NCBI GenBank assembly: GCA_002189035.1 | Contig: NEEC01000013.1 | Coordinates: forward strand, 682,001-746,000 | From: Utricularia gibba | Taxonomy: Eukaryota; Streptophyta; Magnoliopsida; Lamiales; Lentibulariaceae | Reading direction: 5' to 3' | Length of the DNA stretch: 64,000 nucleotides | Part shown: piece by piece, positions 35,907 to 48,436 of the stretch | How positions within the stretch are numbered: the stretch's first letter is position 1 | How the letters are laid out: the number at the start of each line of letters is the position of its first letter | Notes under the pieces: model-generated | What the model was told of the DNA's origin: nothing | Database searches by the model: none | What the model saw: the letters and a program-made list of their open reading frames with translations, nothing else | Made by a program: the position numbers and the translations under genes

Positions 35907-37985
35907 TCACACATTGGGTGCGTTATCTATCGACCTACTCACGCACAGAACCTTGCACTTGAGTACCTTATTAACCACATAAAACCCTGGCATAACCATA
36001 ATCTTCACCCTCTCGGCGCCGCCGCCGTCCCGCTGCTGCCGGCCGAAGAACACATCCTCCATGTAATGTCCATCGAAAACAGCGTTCTCCCTCACCCTTA
36101 GTATCTCCAACGGCCGATCGAACGAGAACGACAGCAAATGCAGCAGCCACAAGCACTTCGCCGCCATGAAAAACGCCTCCAGCAACTGCTCCGGCCACGG
36201 CCGCGTCCACTGTAGGATTCCGATGATTCCGCTCATTTTCTGATCGCAGAACTTGCTGAACTCTTCGCTGTAGTACTTGGTTCCTTTCCTCAGTACCTCG
36301 TTCCAACTCAGATCTCGCAACGCCACGAACGATTCGAATTGCTCTTGCCGCCTTTTCTGCGGATTCAGAAGCTTCGGAGCACCGCTGTTTTGGTAGATGC
36401 AATTCTCGAAATCCTGGTACAGAGCTTGGTTGATGATGGACTCCAAATGGTAAACCACCGCCTTTTTTGATGATTTTGAGGTGATTAAGTCCAAATTGTG
36501 CGGCTGAAGCATGTTGTTCAGGTTCTCGATCACGCCGTAATCCTGCTCGTCGATTTGTCTGAGTAGAATCTTGCACAGATGCTTCACTGAAACCCTTGCT
36601 TCTGATACAATTTGCAGGAAACCCTCTTCCATTACTTCTTCACTCACCGGAATCGGCATCGTCTCTTCGGCTGCTGCTCCGCCGTCGATTGATTTCCCTA
36701 TTTTGTGAAGCTGCTTTTCACTAGGGTTGCCGATCTTAACCTGTAAACAAACATTTTGGATCAAATGCGATGAGGGTGAATGAATTGATGCTGCAAAATT
36801 GAAATTACCTGCACAGCTTGGCCCAGAGCCATCTTCAGTTCCTCACAGTATGATTCCAGGTACTCAAGCTTCTGAGTCAATTCCCCAAGAGAAGACTTCA
36901 TTTCAACAACCTGAGATAAAGCCGCATCCCTCCTCCTGTTCGCTTCAACTACTTCCCGTTTCAGCAATTCGATGGACATCGGGAACGCCCCTGTTTCTTT
37001 GGAAACCTGAGATTGTTCCTCGGTATGCGAATCTCCATATTTGTTGCTGTTCTTCTTCATTTTCATCATCAACCATGAAAAACCCAGGCCCCTCTTCTTC
37101 GGCTGTGGGTGAGGAGAGGAGTGGGAATCCATCAGTGGAACCACGATGTTCGATTTTCGGCCACTTTTTAGAACATCGGGATCTCTGGTTATGACGGCGG
37201 GCTTGCATTTGTTGCAGGACGATAGAGATTGGGTTTCTTCTAAGTTGTTCCTGGAGAAATCTGCAGTAGGAGGAGCTTTGAGCATGTTTAGGATTTGAAC
37301 GTCGGCTGGGCAAATGTGGGAACTGAAATCAACCGTCTCACGTTTTCTTGAAGAAGCATTTGGAGTTCCGTAATCGTCTCCCCAGCTGTCGCCGGAGTTC
37401 CAGCTTTCCAGTGGTATATGCCGGTAACCTGCTAGGAGATCGTTGCCATAGCTCTGTTCAGCACGGGAGCATAGGTTACCAACTTGGAGATAATAATATA
37501 CATTACAGGTATGAAACATCCACAGTAACGGTCCATAATGAAGAACAGTTAATTACTAATTCAGTCCTTGTAAAGTTACATATTTATCTTTGAAGCTTAA
37601 ATCTCCATCACTCAAATTGTCTAAAAAAGTTACAAACAACTTTTTCTTTTTTCAGGATCCAATCTTGATGAAAGCTTCCATGAAAGTGAAGGAGTTGCTT
37701 GGAATTGGCTGCTTTCCATGAGCAAAAATAAAGAAAGAAACTTGAAATTCTTCGGCAGAAACTTACAGGGGTGAAGACAGGATAATCCTGAGCTGAGACA
37801 TGAGGATTGTTGTGGAAGGAAAGAGGAGAAGTAGCCGGGAATCTGAGACTGGGGCTGTTCCCACTCGCTCCCTGCATCAGGGCGGCGTGAAGAGCTCGCA
37901 GCTCCACAGTCTGCGCAATCGCCTTCTGAATATCCCGCCTGCTGATGCCGTTCTCGGTGCCGTCATTCTTGGTGATGTCCGCCAT
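35907..37985 (-). CDS. IRKI: IRK-interacting protein-like (DUF641, GIL1/IRKI family)
   Basis: Three coding exons close in phase 0: 37985-37767, 37453-36809 and 36740-35907, giving 565 residues. The start ATG opens MADITKNDGTENGISRRDIQ; the Ser/Asp then RALHAALMQG motif is the conserved N-terminus of the family. Residues about 45-73 contain the phospho-site-like SLRFPATSPLSF and SAQDYPVFTP. A coiled coil (REVVEANRRRDAALSQVVEM to LEYLESYCEELKMALGQAVQ) covers about 235-288. The C-terminal DUF641-associated region includes WTRPWPEQLLEAFFMAAKCL and ends in VKIMVMPGFYVVNKVLKCKV. Arabidopsis IRKI binds the receptor kinase IRK, and GIL1 acts in gravitropism and light responses; the biochemical activity is unknown. 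The 5' region (38000-38300) is rich in GAAGG/CTT repeats. IRKI itself versus a paralogue cannot be settled here. Confidence 0.85.
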
Positions 37986-38299
37986 GGAAGCCGGGCCAAG
38001 ATTTTTTTTTTTTTTTTTTGCCTCTCCTTTCCTTTCCTTTCCTTTCCCTTTCTTCAGACAGGGGAAAGGTAATAGCTTTTCAAGCACATAAATGGGGTGC
38101 GGGGGGAACAGGAATGAAAAGGGGAATGCGGGATCGGAGAACGTATCCATGGAGACAAAATCCGAATGGTGTTGGAAAGTGAAGAGGAGGAGGTAGAGAG
38201 AGAGGAAGGGATGCATGTGAAGCACGGGGGCCTCTGCAACTGTGTCTGTCTGTGTCCCTTCTTCTTCTTCTTCTTTTCTACTACTTCTCCGGCGTGCCC

Positions 38300-40675
38300 A
38301 AACTACCCCTCACGTTGACCATAGCATCTCTCTCTCTACTACCACTACTAACAACATAGTTTGAACATATGCTATTATTATCATCATTATTATTATTTTC
38401 CAAGTGTCGGAGGCGTGCACATTCCTACGCATAGGTCATGAATGGAGCCACCCTACGCTTCACACCCGTGGTTCTCCTTGGCTGCGAACAACCCGCCACC
38501 CATTTCCATTTTGGTGCGAGAACTGCAAGCGCACAAGGAACAAGACGAAGAAGAAGAAGAAGGTGGTTGAATGGCATGTGCAGGCACCCATTGTCACCAT
38601 CAGACGCTATGATGCTCTCGAGAATCTCTTTTCAGGAATGAGAATAAAAAAGGTTGCTCGATTGATTGACGGTGGGCAAGCACGCAGTAAATGCCCTTCC
38701 TGTGCAACACATCCTCATCCTCAACTTGGTTGCAGTGGCAAAGACTGGAATCCAAGGAGGTTAGTCACTCACTTAGAGCCCTCTTATATGAAAAAAAAAA
38801 ACGAAAATGGTTCATGAATGTATGCTACAAGAATAACGATATAATGAGAGGTACACAAGAGGAGGTGGTGGGGTGAAGGGTAAAGTGGTCCATCGAAATT
38901 ATTTGAATTTTGTTTGCGTGCAGCCCCAGCCCCAGGCCGGAGGTGAACTGGACTGAAAAGGTGATGGTGGGGGGTCCCGTGGCCACACCCAAGAGAAGAG
39001 ATAGACCACTATTTTTTTTTTTATTTTACTGCATGAATCCCATCCCATCCCATCCCATCCCTAGGAGGCTGTTTTATTTTTTAGTAACTCAGTCTCCATG
39101 GTTAGGCATCATTATTTTACATAGCGTCAATTATTTATGTCATCATTATAGAACAAGAGTAGCGCGAATGATCAATGATATTATATTGTTATTACCCACT
39201 TTGAATTATGGGGCTTTTTTATATATATTATTCGTGCGACAAGGGGTGTCATTTCTCACAAGGGTTTGATTTTGAAAGCATCGAAACGACGCATTTTGTT
39301 CCTGTGCGGCATCTTCGGGTCCAGCCAGGCCAGGCCAGGCCAGCCCACTCATATTATATTCATTTCATGAGACTAAATAATACAAGATTGTCCAAACATG
39401 GCCTCGGTGCTGAATAACAATCCACAAATGTTTTATTAAATTTAAGTATTTATTATTGTGAGAGGAAGTTATCCCACAGAGTATTTGTTAACCCCAATTA
39501 TATGTATACAATAGTAGTGGTGGAAATAAAGAATGTGTCGGTGCATATGCAACATCTATTCAAAGTTGTTGGCAATGTTCTAAATCCTTAAAAAAATCAT
39601 GACTGTTTATATAAATAATTGAATTTGAATTTCTAAAAAACACGTTGTTAGAATACTATACTATAAAAGGAGATGTTCCTTGTTATAATGAGCCATGAGT
39701 TTGACTTGAACTCGGTCAATCCCCAGTACTAGTAGTAGTAGTAGTAGTTTGGTTAGGCATGGCATGTGATGGCATGGATTGATGATCGAAGAGACGCAAT
39801 AAATGAATCATTATGTGGCAACACACACACACACACACACATCGCATCTAGCAATGAATGCCAAAAGGGCATTGTGTGGAAGTGGAACGGAACACCTCGG
39901 CCTCGGGTCCATCCGAAGATTGAACCCGACCCGCGCATGGCGGTTGCATCAAGGATCCGCATTCTCAATCTCAGAGGAGGCAAGGTATTCATTCATTCAA
40001 AAGCAGGTAAGGTAGCTCTAGCTCTAGCTCTAGCTCTAGCTCTAGCTGCGTGGTTTTGGTTTAATAAGAAGAAGAAGATGCCCTCCCTCCCTCCCTCCCT
40101 CCCTTCCTGTTGTGGTGTGGGGCTGCCCAGGCCAGGCCCGGCCCGGCCCGGGCTATCATTTCATTTCAATGTTCCTCAGCTTTTTTATAAACCAAATTCA
40201 CACTCCCTCTCTCTTTCTTTGGCTATGTATCAAATTCACCCTCCTCCTCTTGTTACATTGAAATTTGGGGAGTGACATCCATATCCGCCTCCACAAAAAA
40301 TCAAAAAAAAAAAAAAATCCTTTTCTTGGTTTGGTTTTCTTTTTTTTTTTTTAGTTTGGGTTGTGGGGGGCTGCCCAATGGCCGCCATTGACCACGTAGC
40401 CCCTGCCGCGTTTTTTTGGTACCATTCTCATTTATGGGTCGGTTTCATTGCATTACTCATTACACCGGGTGTGAGGTGGGGACCACACTCACAGGAACAA
40501 ACTCGTCATTTCACACATCCATATTCCATAGGGTGGGGCGGATGGGATGAAGAAACTAACAGCGGCCCAATGGCGTCGTCCTTGCGGTCGGGAAAGCCCA
40601 AACTGCTGTGAAATGGCGGGAACAGAAAATGCGTCTCTTTCGCAGGTTCCGGGGGCGTGATCTCCACTGGCCTTC
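38300..40675. other. Intergenic spacer with dense microsatellites
   Basis: This spacer lies between the divergent IRKI-like and WD40 genes. It contains many short tandem repeats: CCCAT x3-4 (39041-39062), AGT x6 (39730-39748), AC x10 (39821-39841), the hexamer AGCTCT/CTAGCT x5-6 (40014-40047), CCCT x6 (40082-40105) and poly-A/T runs at 40298-40317 and 40340-40352. Open frames of 130-170 codons here (38404-38817, 39766-40275) are low in complexity, read through the repeats and match no family; they are not called. Confidence 0.55.
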
Positions 40676-43600
40676 ATGGAGAAGTTTTTGGTGCCTGTGG
40701 ATCCGCCTGCGGGGAGACCGAAATTGGGTAAAAGGTAATGTACGAAAAACCTACGGCTCCGACTGTTGGTGGTGGCATGAGGAGTTTTTTTGGCGCTAAC
40801 ACTTGAGAGTCCAGGCTTCCTTGGAGGCGGTCGCTCGTTGAATTGGGTGGGAAATTTGATAGCAAGCACCGGCATTGTGATTCCAGTCTCCTGATTCAGT
40901 CGTATTCTGAGGTATCTCTTGGATCACTATCGGAATCAGTAAAACAGAATTTGTGATTTGTCTTCTTTGGTGCAGATTGGGAAACTTCCTCATAACTATC
41001 ATGTCAATGGTGAACCTTGCCGCACCCATGTACGGGTTGTTTAGCTATTTCTGGTTTGTTGTCTTCTGTGGAAACGTTTTGTCTCTGAAGAAGAGTGTCC
41101 TTGGTAGGTTGATATGTTTGTCAGTGCTGGATCAGAGTTTGGTGCCATTGAAACCAGAAGGTCGGCTGTCTCTAGTGTTACGAACCATGATTCTCTATCA
41201 TTTGGGGCGTGTTCTATGAAAATCATTTTCGTAGAATAAGCCCTGTTTATTTCGTTTGTATCTCAATGTATTTATGACTTCCTTTTCTTTTTATCCTAGA
41301 CATGGTATCACCTCTCTGGATTTTGATTCCAAGGTACTTAAAGGATGATCAATTCCGTATGTAATCGCCAGCACTATTTTCTAACTGATGCTAAAGTTTA
41401 TTTTGGTGTTCCAGTAGGGAGTGTACTTGGCTTCGGCGACTAAATCTGGTTGCTTGACAGTTCATGACTTCGATAACATGCAAAGTATAGGTAACAACTC
41501 GTGTTAAATTGATGCTAACATCATCCGTTTCCATTCTAAATATATTTTCCGAGTGGTCACAAGTTTATGGCAGTTGTATTTGTGCATTTCTGACGAGGTG
41601 CTTGGGCATGTGAGGACTAAAGAGAGTAAAAGTTTTCTTTCTTTTAATGTGCACTTTTTGTTTTCTAGATTACAAAGAAAATGAAACAAAACAATTGCTG
41701 CACATTTCCACATGTCAGCAACTTGATGTAGTGCGATGGAACCATGCTAACCAGGATGAGGTATGAAATTGCAGAGACCATTTTTACCAACACCGGTGTT
41801 GCTTGTACCAATATTTTGTGCAAAACTTGTTTCTGATTTATCGTGTAAGGTTTTTTTTTTTTTCATGCATGCTTTATTCATTTGCTTATTATCTATTGCC
41901 TTTTTTTTATTCTTATTTCACTTTCCTTATGTTTCTAACAGATTGCATGCACTTCAATGAGAAGGAGCGAAGTTCATGTTTTTGATATTGGATATATCTC
42001 GGATGAACCATTTGAAGTGAGCTCTATAGGTTTTTCATTATTTTTTTTCATTTTAAATGATTATGATGCTTTTGATTGAAGTTACCTCTAAATGCCCAAG
42101 TTAAAGTCACACAACCATAATTTATTGTTCTGAATAGTTTTTTTGTTTATCTTCCGGTGAAGGTATTGAAGAAAAGATCAAACATTACCGTTCATGGGTT
42201 CAGTGCCCACAAAGGCTTCTCTGACATTGCTTTCTTCAAAGGCAATAATTCAAGGTAATGTCTGAGTTTTGTTATGTTATCCCTAGCTTTTCTTTTTTAA
42301 TTTTTTTTCCTCATCCGGTCCTTTACCTATGTAGGTTTTTTATTTCTATTTTAATGGGTAATGATGATAAATTGAAAATATTGCATATTCAATTTGGACC
42401 GCTTCATTTAGAAAATATCAAAGGAGTTTAGAAGACTGGCATATTATTTTGAGGGATTCATTTAAATAATAAGTATTGCCAATTTCTATGGTTAGACTCC
42501 AGAGATAGTAATTTAGAGCACTACTGCATTTTGCAAGTGGCATGTTTGATGGTGTCATATTCTCTGTGTGCATATTTAGGTTGCTGGCATCTGACACTGA
42601 TGGTGTAATCAATATATGGGATAGAAGAGCCAGTCATCTCCCATGCTTGGAACTTACGACAAGTGCTCCTGCTGCCCTGAATAGTATAAGCATAAATTGG
42701 GACAATGAGGTCAGTTTTTATTCACGTTTTTTTTTTCTCGTTCAAATAAAGTCAATGAAAATGCCTATTCAATTTCTTTAACTCTCATGTGCCAAATAGA
42801 TTGTCTATGGAGCCAACAAACTGGGAGCTATTTTTATGTGGGATCTGCGTGGCGGAAGGTCCTACACAACTTTTGGAAGTTGTAAAGAGGTGCATCACCG
42901 GTTTCAATCTTAAAGATGAACTGAAAGATAATCTCGACTTTCCACAAAACTTTGCATTCTTGTCCATAATGATTGCGTGGGTAAATGTTTTTAAAAAAGT
43001 AATCAAAAATTCATTATAATCCTATTAAAATTGAAGGCAGCCTTTTACGATGTAGTTTTTCTTAATTATTAAATTTTTCTGTCTGTAAGTTTTAGTTTTT
43101 TTTTTCAGGAAAAAATCTCTCCTTTTATGATAGTTAAGGTAGAAGTCGAGCTGGAGAAAATACAATCACTAAAGGTGTGGTTTCTGTTCTGTACGACTTC
43201 CCTCTTCATGCCAGCGTCTAACTTAACATTTTAATTTCCAGAATAAACGGTAGTCAGATGATTGTGCCTTCAAGATTCTGTTGTCTGTTTTGTGATATCT
43301 GCATGTTCTTTGCAGGCTCAGTCAAATATTATTTCAAAGGAGATACACTCAATTGATTTTGATCCTTCCTGCCCATACCAGTTAGCATTTCACCTAGATG
43401 ATGGATGGTATTTAGGGTCGCAATTCAATCTTCCATTGATTGATTCATGAACCTCCATCAGAACATATTCTCCTTATCCAGGTCAGGTATCCTAAACACA
43501 AATAAGTGCGAAGTCACACACTTACATTGCCCACCTCCTCCATGGCTGTAAGTCCATTCTATCTCATCTGTTTTTTTTTTAAGTCCATTCAATCTCATCT

Positions 43601-44329
43601 GAAACCATCGAGACTAATGCCAGATTGGCTCGCTAACTTCCTTTTGCTTCGAACTAGGGATAAGCAGAATGATTTATCCAGCATCTCCTACTTAAAAAAA
43701 CCCTGTTGGCTTCCACTTAACTCCGTAAGTCACAGAACTAACTGTTTCATTTATTTTTGGCGAGACTCCATAACTGAATAGAAAATGAGAAAAATTGTCA
43801 TTACCATGCCTTTAATGATGTATTCTTAGCAAACACAGATGGCGGCACGCTTATTAATCCCTACGCAACGATTGCTATCAATTTCTGAATGTCAGCAAGT
43901 ATATGTTCCTATTTTGATACATCAATAGGGTGGATATCTTATTACTGCCTGCCTGCCTGCAGATTTATGTGGCTGGGTCATCATCCAGCAATGGCCTTTA
44001 TCTTTTGGACTTCTATCCTGCAAGAAGCTCCCCCTGTCATGTGGATCGAAGGTAACAATCTTTTTGAAAAAAAATAAAAACTTCTTGTTGGTTTTGCCTT
44101 GTGGTGTAAGCATCAGTCTCCTGAATCCAAAAAGTAATGTTGTTAACAGCGATGACACCGAGGGCGATAAAAGAGAAACAACCCCCACAACCGGAACAGC
44201 TATTTGGCTTTGTCAGAAGGCGTGACTGCCTGTGCTGCTCATCCCCTGAATGCAACCATTGTTGCTGGAACCAGAGTAAGAGTTGCTTTGTTTCTCTTTT
44301 TGCTTCCGTATAGGTGTTTAGGTAACTGA
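40676..44329 (+). CDS. WD40-repeat (transducin-like) protein, 14 exons, last exon frame uncertain
   Basis: Exons 40676-40734, 41300-41333, 41418-41490, 41669-41760, 41942-42016, 42163-42254, 42580-42709, 42800-42889, 43109-43174, 43316-43407, 43482-43547, 43658-43724 and 43963-44051 are all in phase. They encode WD-type blades: HGITSLDFDSKGVYLASATK, QLDVVRWNHANQDEIACTSM, FSAHKGFSDIAFFKGNNSRL then LASDTDGVINIWDRRASH, and YGANKLGAIFMWDLRGG. Next comes IHSIDFDPSCPYQLAFHLDD and the diagnostic THLHCPPPPWL. The last exon should give YLALSEGVTACAAHPLNATI, but from the obvious acceptor (exon from 44150) it is out of frame and stops near 44223. A weak acceptor ending at 44175 restores the frame (about 392 residues). 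Two short upstream ORFs (ATGs at 40570 and 40613) precede the start. WD40 proteins act as scaffolds; the specific role is unknown to me. Near-intact coding across 13 exons argues for a functional gene. Confidence 0.7.
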
Positions 44330-44679
44330 GGTCTGCGAAATTTGGCGTTTTCCAGCTGTCGTCTATGCTCGTCATCTCCCAACCAAAGGTTCCATCCTGA
44401 GACCATTTTATCAACTTGAACGGGCATCTTTGCAGCGACGCCTTGGAGCTTGCAGTTAATAATCGGTAGCACGATCTCCCTTAACCCTATAAACCGCTTT
44501 TTTAGCGGATAAACCCAATTTTGGTTTATAATTCGTAATGTTTTTTATTAGTAAATTTTTGCAAAAAAAAAATATTTTTTTGGTAAACAACAACAATCTC
44601 CCTCGTGTCGAAACAAAAAAGCAATCGCCCTCGTCTCCTTCATAGACATCAAACCATCCAATTGGCGCATAATTTAAAC
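44330..44679. other. Short convergent intergenic spacer
   Basis: This 350-bp interval separates the 3' ends of the WD40 gene (plus) and the PDZ-like gene (minus). The two 3' untranslated regions probably overlap or abut here. No gene is seen; minus-strand frames in this interval are short and unlike known families. Confidence 0.5.
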
Positions 44680-46271
44680 TCACACCCAATTGCTGGTGTC
44701 ACCAAGCTGCAAATCATGGAATCTGAAGGAGACATCCCCTGCCGACGTATCGCTGCTACCCAATTCTGCCGGGGTTGAGGTGCCGGCTCCGAGGTGGGCG
44801 GCGGAGGGCAAGTTGAGAAACTTGTCCCACAGGAACAAGTGGAGAACAAACGGAACCCTCGCACGGCGGTGGAGGGAAAGCTTCTGGCTGATGGATGTGG
44901 TGTCGAAACACCGAATCGCACCCGCCGGAGACACCATCCACGGCAGCACCTTCTCCTTGGCGATTCGGGAAACGACTAGAAGCTTCCCAGCCTTGCTAGC
45001 CATCTCGTGAAGATGCGTCAGCCCCGATCGCACCGCCGGTACCTCCGCGTCGTCGTGAATCGCCGAGCTTATGTAAATGAACCCCTGCGACGGTATCGAA
45101 TTCTACCTGGAGAGCCATCGATGGTGGTAGAAACTAGGGTTTAAGGGAGACGTACCTCGGAGTTTCTCCTTATGGTGAAGCCGAGTTTGGTATCGGATTC
45201 GTTGATGGTGACTTGGATGGGAATCTCCCCTGCGAGCGGGAGAACCACATACGAACAGCTCTCACGACTCCCACGTCTACGCCATGGTAATCCTCGAAGC
45301 CATAGAGGCTCGTGTTGGCCAGATTCGACAGCTCCGACAGGGATCCCGCGTGCACCGTTGAAGACGCCGTCTCTCCCGATATCTATAAATCACTCCACAA
45401 GCGTTAGCACACATTTTTGGCATTCGTACAATAAACATTAAATAACGAATATATAAATTTATGAGTGAGAATTGTGATGGACGACGAACCTTGGTGAGAA
45501 GAGATTCGGTCTGAATACTCATGAAGCGGACGGGGACACCGGAATCAAGTGTCGCGGCAATCCAGGCGTGCGCGCGCGCAATCGTGTCCTCGAGATCGGA
45601 ATACCGTGCCCCACCTTTATCCGACGCCTTAGGAAGGAAGAGAATCGAGAAGAAGACACTCGAATTCGGAATGCGCAGCATTTCATTCATCCGTCTCTCC
45701 CACGGGTACGGCATGAATCCATCCTGAAGCTGAGACGTCGCCAGCTCACTCACCATTCTCTCGTTTCTTGAAGCTGCAACAACGATGAATACGATCGACC
45801 CCAAAACTCGTCATTGCTCTTGTGACGCATTTTCACGGAACAAAAACAAGTGCGAAAATGTGCAGAAGCAGGGGAGTAGGGCTTTTCTTCGGCAAGTTGA
45901 AAAGTCAAGAGGGCAGATATGTGAACAGCGAGCAATTCGCACTGACCTTGCAAAGTCAAGCACTCTGACTCCGTCCGATCGCTGAATCCGATTTCGTAAT
46001 TCGGATCGTCGATCGCGCGAAGAATATACCGGTTTTGGCGCTCGCCAGGGACGATACAGGCACTCAATTCCGCGAATCTGCCGCCGGCACGGCGAACGCG
46101 TACCTGAATTGAAGTATCCTCATGACTGTAGGAAGACCGGAGGATCTTCTGGACGCCGCTTCTTCCGCCTTTGAAAGGCGAACTCAGAATCACACCTCCG
46201 ATCCGTATTTCATCAACGATATCCCGGTTTGGAGCATGTCGCCCGTTCGCTGATCGGAGTGGGAGCTCCAT
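44680..46271 (-). CDS. Conserved plant protein of unknown function with a PDZ-like segment (apparent frameshift)
   Basis: Four exons: 46271-45947, 45773-45490, 45382-45156 and 45084-44680. All intron phases close only if exon 3 had 228 rather than 227 bases; about 413 residues would result. Exon 1 has VQKILRSSYSHEDTSIQVRV, PNYEIGFSDRTESECLTLQ. Exon 2 has LQDGFMPYPWERRMNEMLRI and ends SIQTESLLTK. Exon 3 has ISGETASSTVHAGSLSELSN, LYGFEDYHGVDVGVVRAVRM, then IPIQVTINESDTKLGFTIRR. Exon 4 starts GFIYISSA and has KEKVLPWMVSPAGAIRCFDT, SQKLSLHRRARVPFVLHLFL. I know these blocks from an uncharacterised family in many plants; the LGF...GFIYISS part resembles a PDZ fold, which is inference. The frame jumps by one base near 45237-45241 (CGGGAGA), with a C apparently missing on the coding strand. 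The ATG at 46271 is the first in frame after a stop. Confidence 0.7.
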
Positions 46272-46424
46272 TTCAAGCACTCGACCGAGAGCACGGATCT
46301 ATCCCGCCGTGGAGAAGAGGCGGAGGAGAGCTCCGAGGAGCTGGCCTCGAAGGAGGATCGCTCGGAGGCCATTCGCGGAAGTGGGAGGGGATAGCTTGCT
46401 GGACCGATGCCAGAATTAGTCAAG

Positions 46425-48436
46425 GTTTAATTATCTTTAAAATACCGAATGGAGCCTATGCGCATTAATTAATTATTAACCAATTCGAAATGTTTGCGAC
46501 CAATCGGCAATAGCTTTTTATAGATTCAAAGATATCATCGTACTTTGCTTTATCAAGGAAAAGGTAAAAAAAAATAAAAATAATAAAAGCATATCCCAAT
46601 TCTGCAATTAGTGCCGAATTTTCAAAATAATTAAAATATCTCCAGAAATCCTTTTTTGCCATCTAGTACCTGATTGCTTTGAAAGCATTCCATATTTGTA
46701 CTTATGTATCTCTTACTCATTATGTGCCCGATTTTGTAAATTGAAGGATTTAAAACACTACCCTTTGTTATGAAAATGAAATCATACAATTATTAATTTA
46801 TTTTTTGTATAAATAATATATTTGAAAACAAATATGAGGCAATTTAAAATTGTTATAGTTCAGAAATTCATGTGATAAAAAAAATGCATTTTTAGTATAA
46901 TGGTCAGTTATGAAAAATAGGATATTTACACATAATATGACGAAATGATATTTTAGTAGCATTTACGTATTTTTATTTTTCGAATCATCACATCATGTGT
47001 TTTTTTTCATATAATATTAAATATTATAAAAATGAATTAATGTCTAGTGATTGGATTTTGCACATAAAAAGTTAAAGTAACAAAAAGATCATCTGTGTTA
47101 GGAATTATTTATTTGATATTTTTATAATAGATAAAAATGGTAAAACTAAAAAAAGAAATAGAAGGATTGAAATATTGAGTTTAACGGAACTACCCAAATG
47201 GGTAAAAACTCAATCAAACAAAGGTTCAACATACAATAAATTGGTTTGTTTTAAATCAATTAGATTACTCCAATGTTTTGTATGTCCCGCATGTGTAAGT
47301 AAATCTCGAGACTGACTTTTGCGATATAAATATTGGAGATATTATGTTTAATAATGATATTCATGTTATTTAAATAACATCATTTCTGGTCTTTTCTAGT
47401 GATATTTTTGTTACACTTAATTCTAACTCCTAAATCTCATATTTTTTTTATTTCCAATTGACACCTTCATTCTTAAATCCTTTGATCCCATTTGAGATTT
47501 TCATCACTTATCTTTTCGGGATTTATGGTTATAAGATATACTTAAGAAAAAAAATATATGGAAAAAGAATCAATGTTTAAATTAATTATCTAAATGAATA
47601 CAATAAAATATTATTATATATGAGAACTGTTTTACCTAAAATACTTAGCAACAAAGCACACATAGCATGATCCAAATAATAATAGTATTAAAAAATAAAA
47701 AAAATTAAGAAAATAAATGGGTCAAGGACGTTTATAATAATTGAGAGATAAGTTTTTTTTTATAAGGTGGAAATCAAATTTTAGATTTGGGTTTTGAATA
47801 AGATAGTAATAATCTATAATATCATTATCTTCTAGAATATGTGGAAATTTTGTCATATTTAATCCAAACAAACTTGAATATTCTATAATAGCCCGTAATT
47901 TATTGGACCGTATTTCTCTTCAAATTAAGTGAAAAAAATTCTAAATTTTTTTTCATAAAATATATTTTTTAAATAATATTAAATTAATATCAAAGATACA
48001 AAATGAGTAGAAATTAATAAAAAAGTAAGACATAAGGTAGAAAAAGCAATACTACAGAATGATGAGAAATTATGTTTTACAACGATATAAAATCATTTAT
48101 CATTCCATAATACTAACTCGAGTATTTTTACTAGCAAATTATAAAATTTTAGCAAAGGAACCCCAGTTTTGAGTCAGTGACATCATTTGGACATTGGAGC
48201 ACTTCCTAGTCATACTTCTGTACATATCCATTTTGAATTCTCACCTTAAAATCATAATGGATAAAAAAATTCTATTTTAAAATAAATCAGTACAAAATAG
48301 AAGATAATTCACAAATATGTAGATAAAAAAATACCACTTCTGATTTTTTCTTCTTTTGAAAACGGAAAATATCTTCTTTGGTTCCTTCCCCGTGCTGAGC
48401 TCTCGCGTTATCGGCGAGAGGATTGAATCGAAGAAG
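46425..48436. other. AT-rich intergenic DNA
   Basis: This is the spacer between the divergent PDZ-like and DER genes. Strongly AT-rich, no recognised coding or repeat structure. The last 80 bases before 48437 are GC-richer and likely the DER gene leader. Confidence 0.55.

Noticed and set aside
36799-37194. 131-codon plus-strand frame
   Set aside because: Antisense shadow of IRKI-like exon 2.
38404-38817. 137-codon frame with Lys-rich run
   Set aside because: Contains GAAGAA microsatellite, has no homologue I recognise and no exon partners.
39766-40275. 169-codon frame with ALALALALA run
   Set aside because: Created by reading through AC, AGCTCT and CCCT microsatellites.
46190-46423. 77-codon minus-strand Ser-rich frame starting MTNSGIG
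   Set aside because: Different frame from the conserved protein; best seen as the 5' leader of the gene at 44680-46271.
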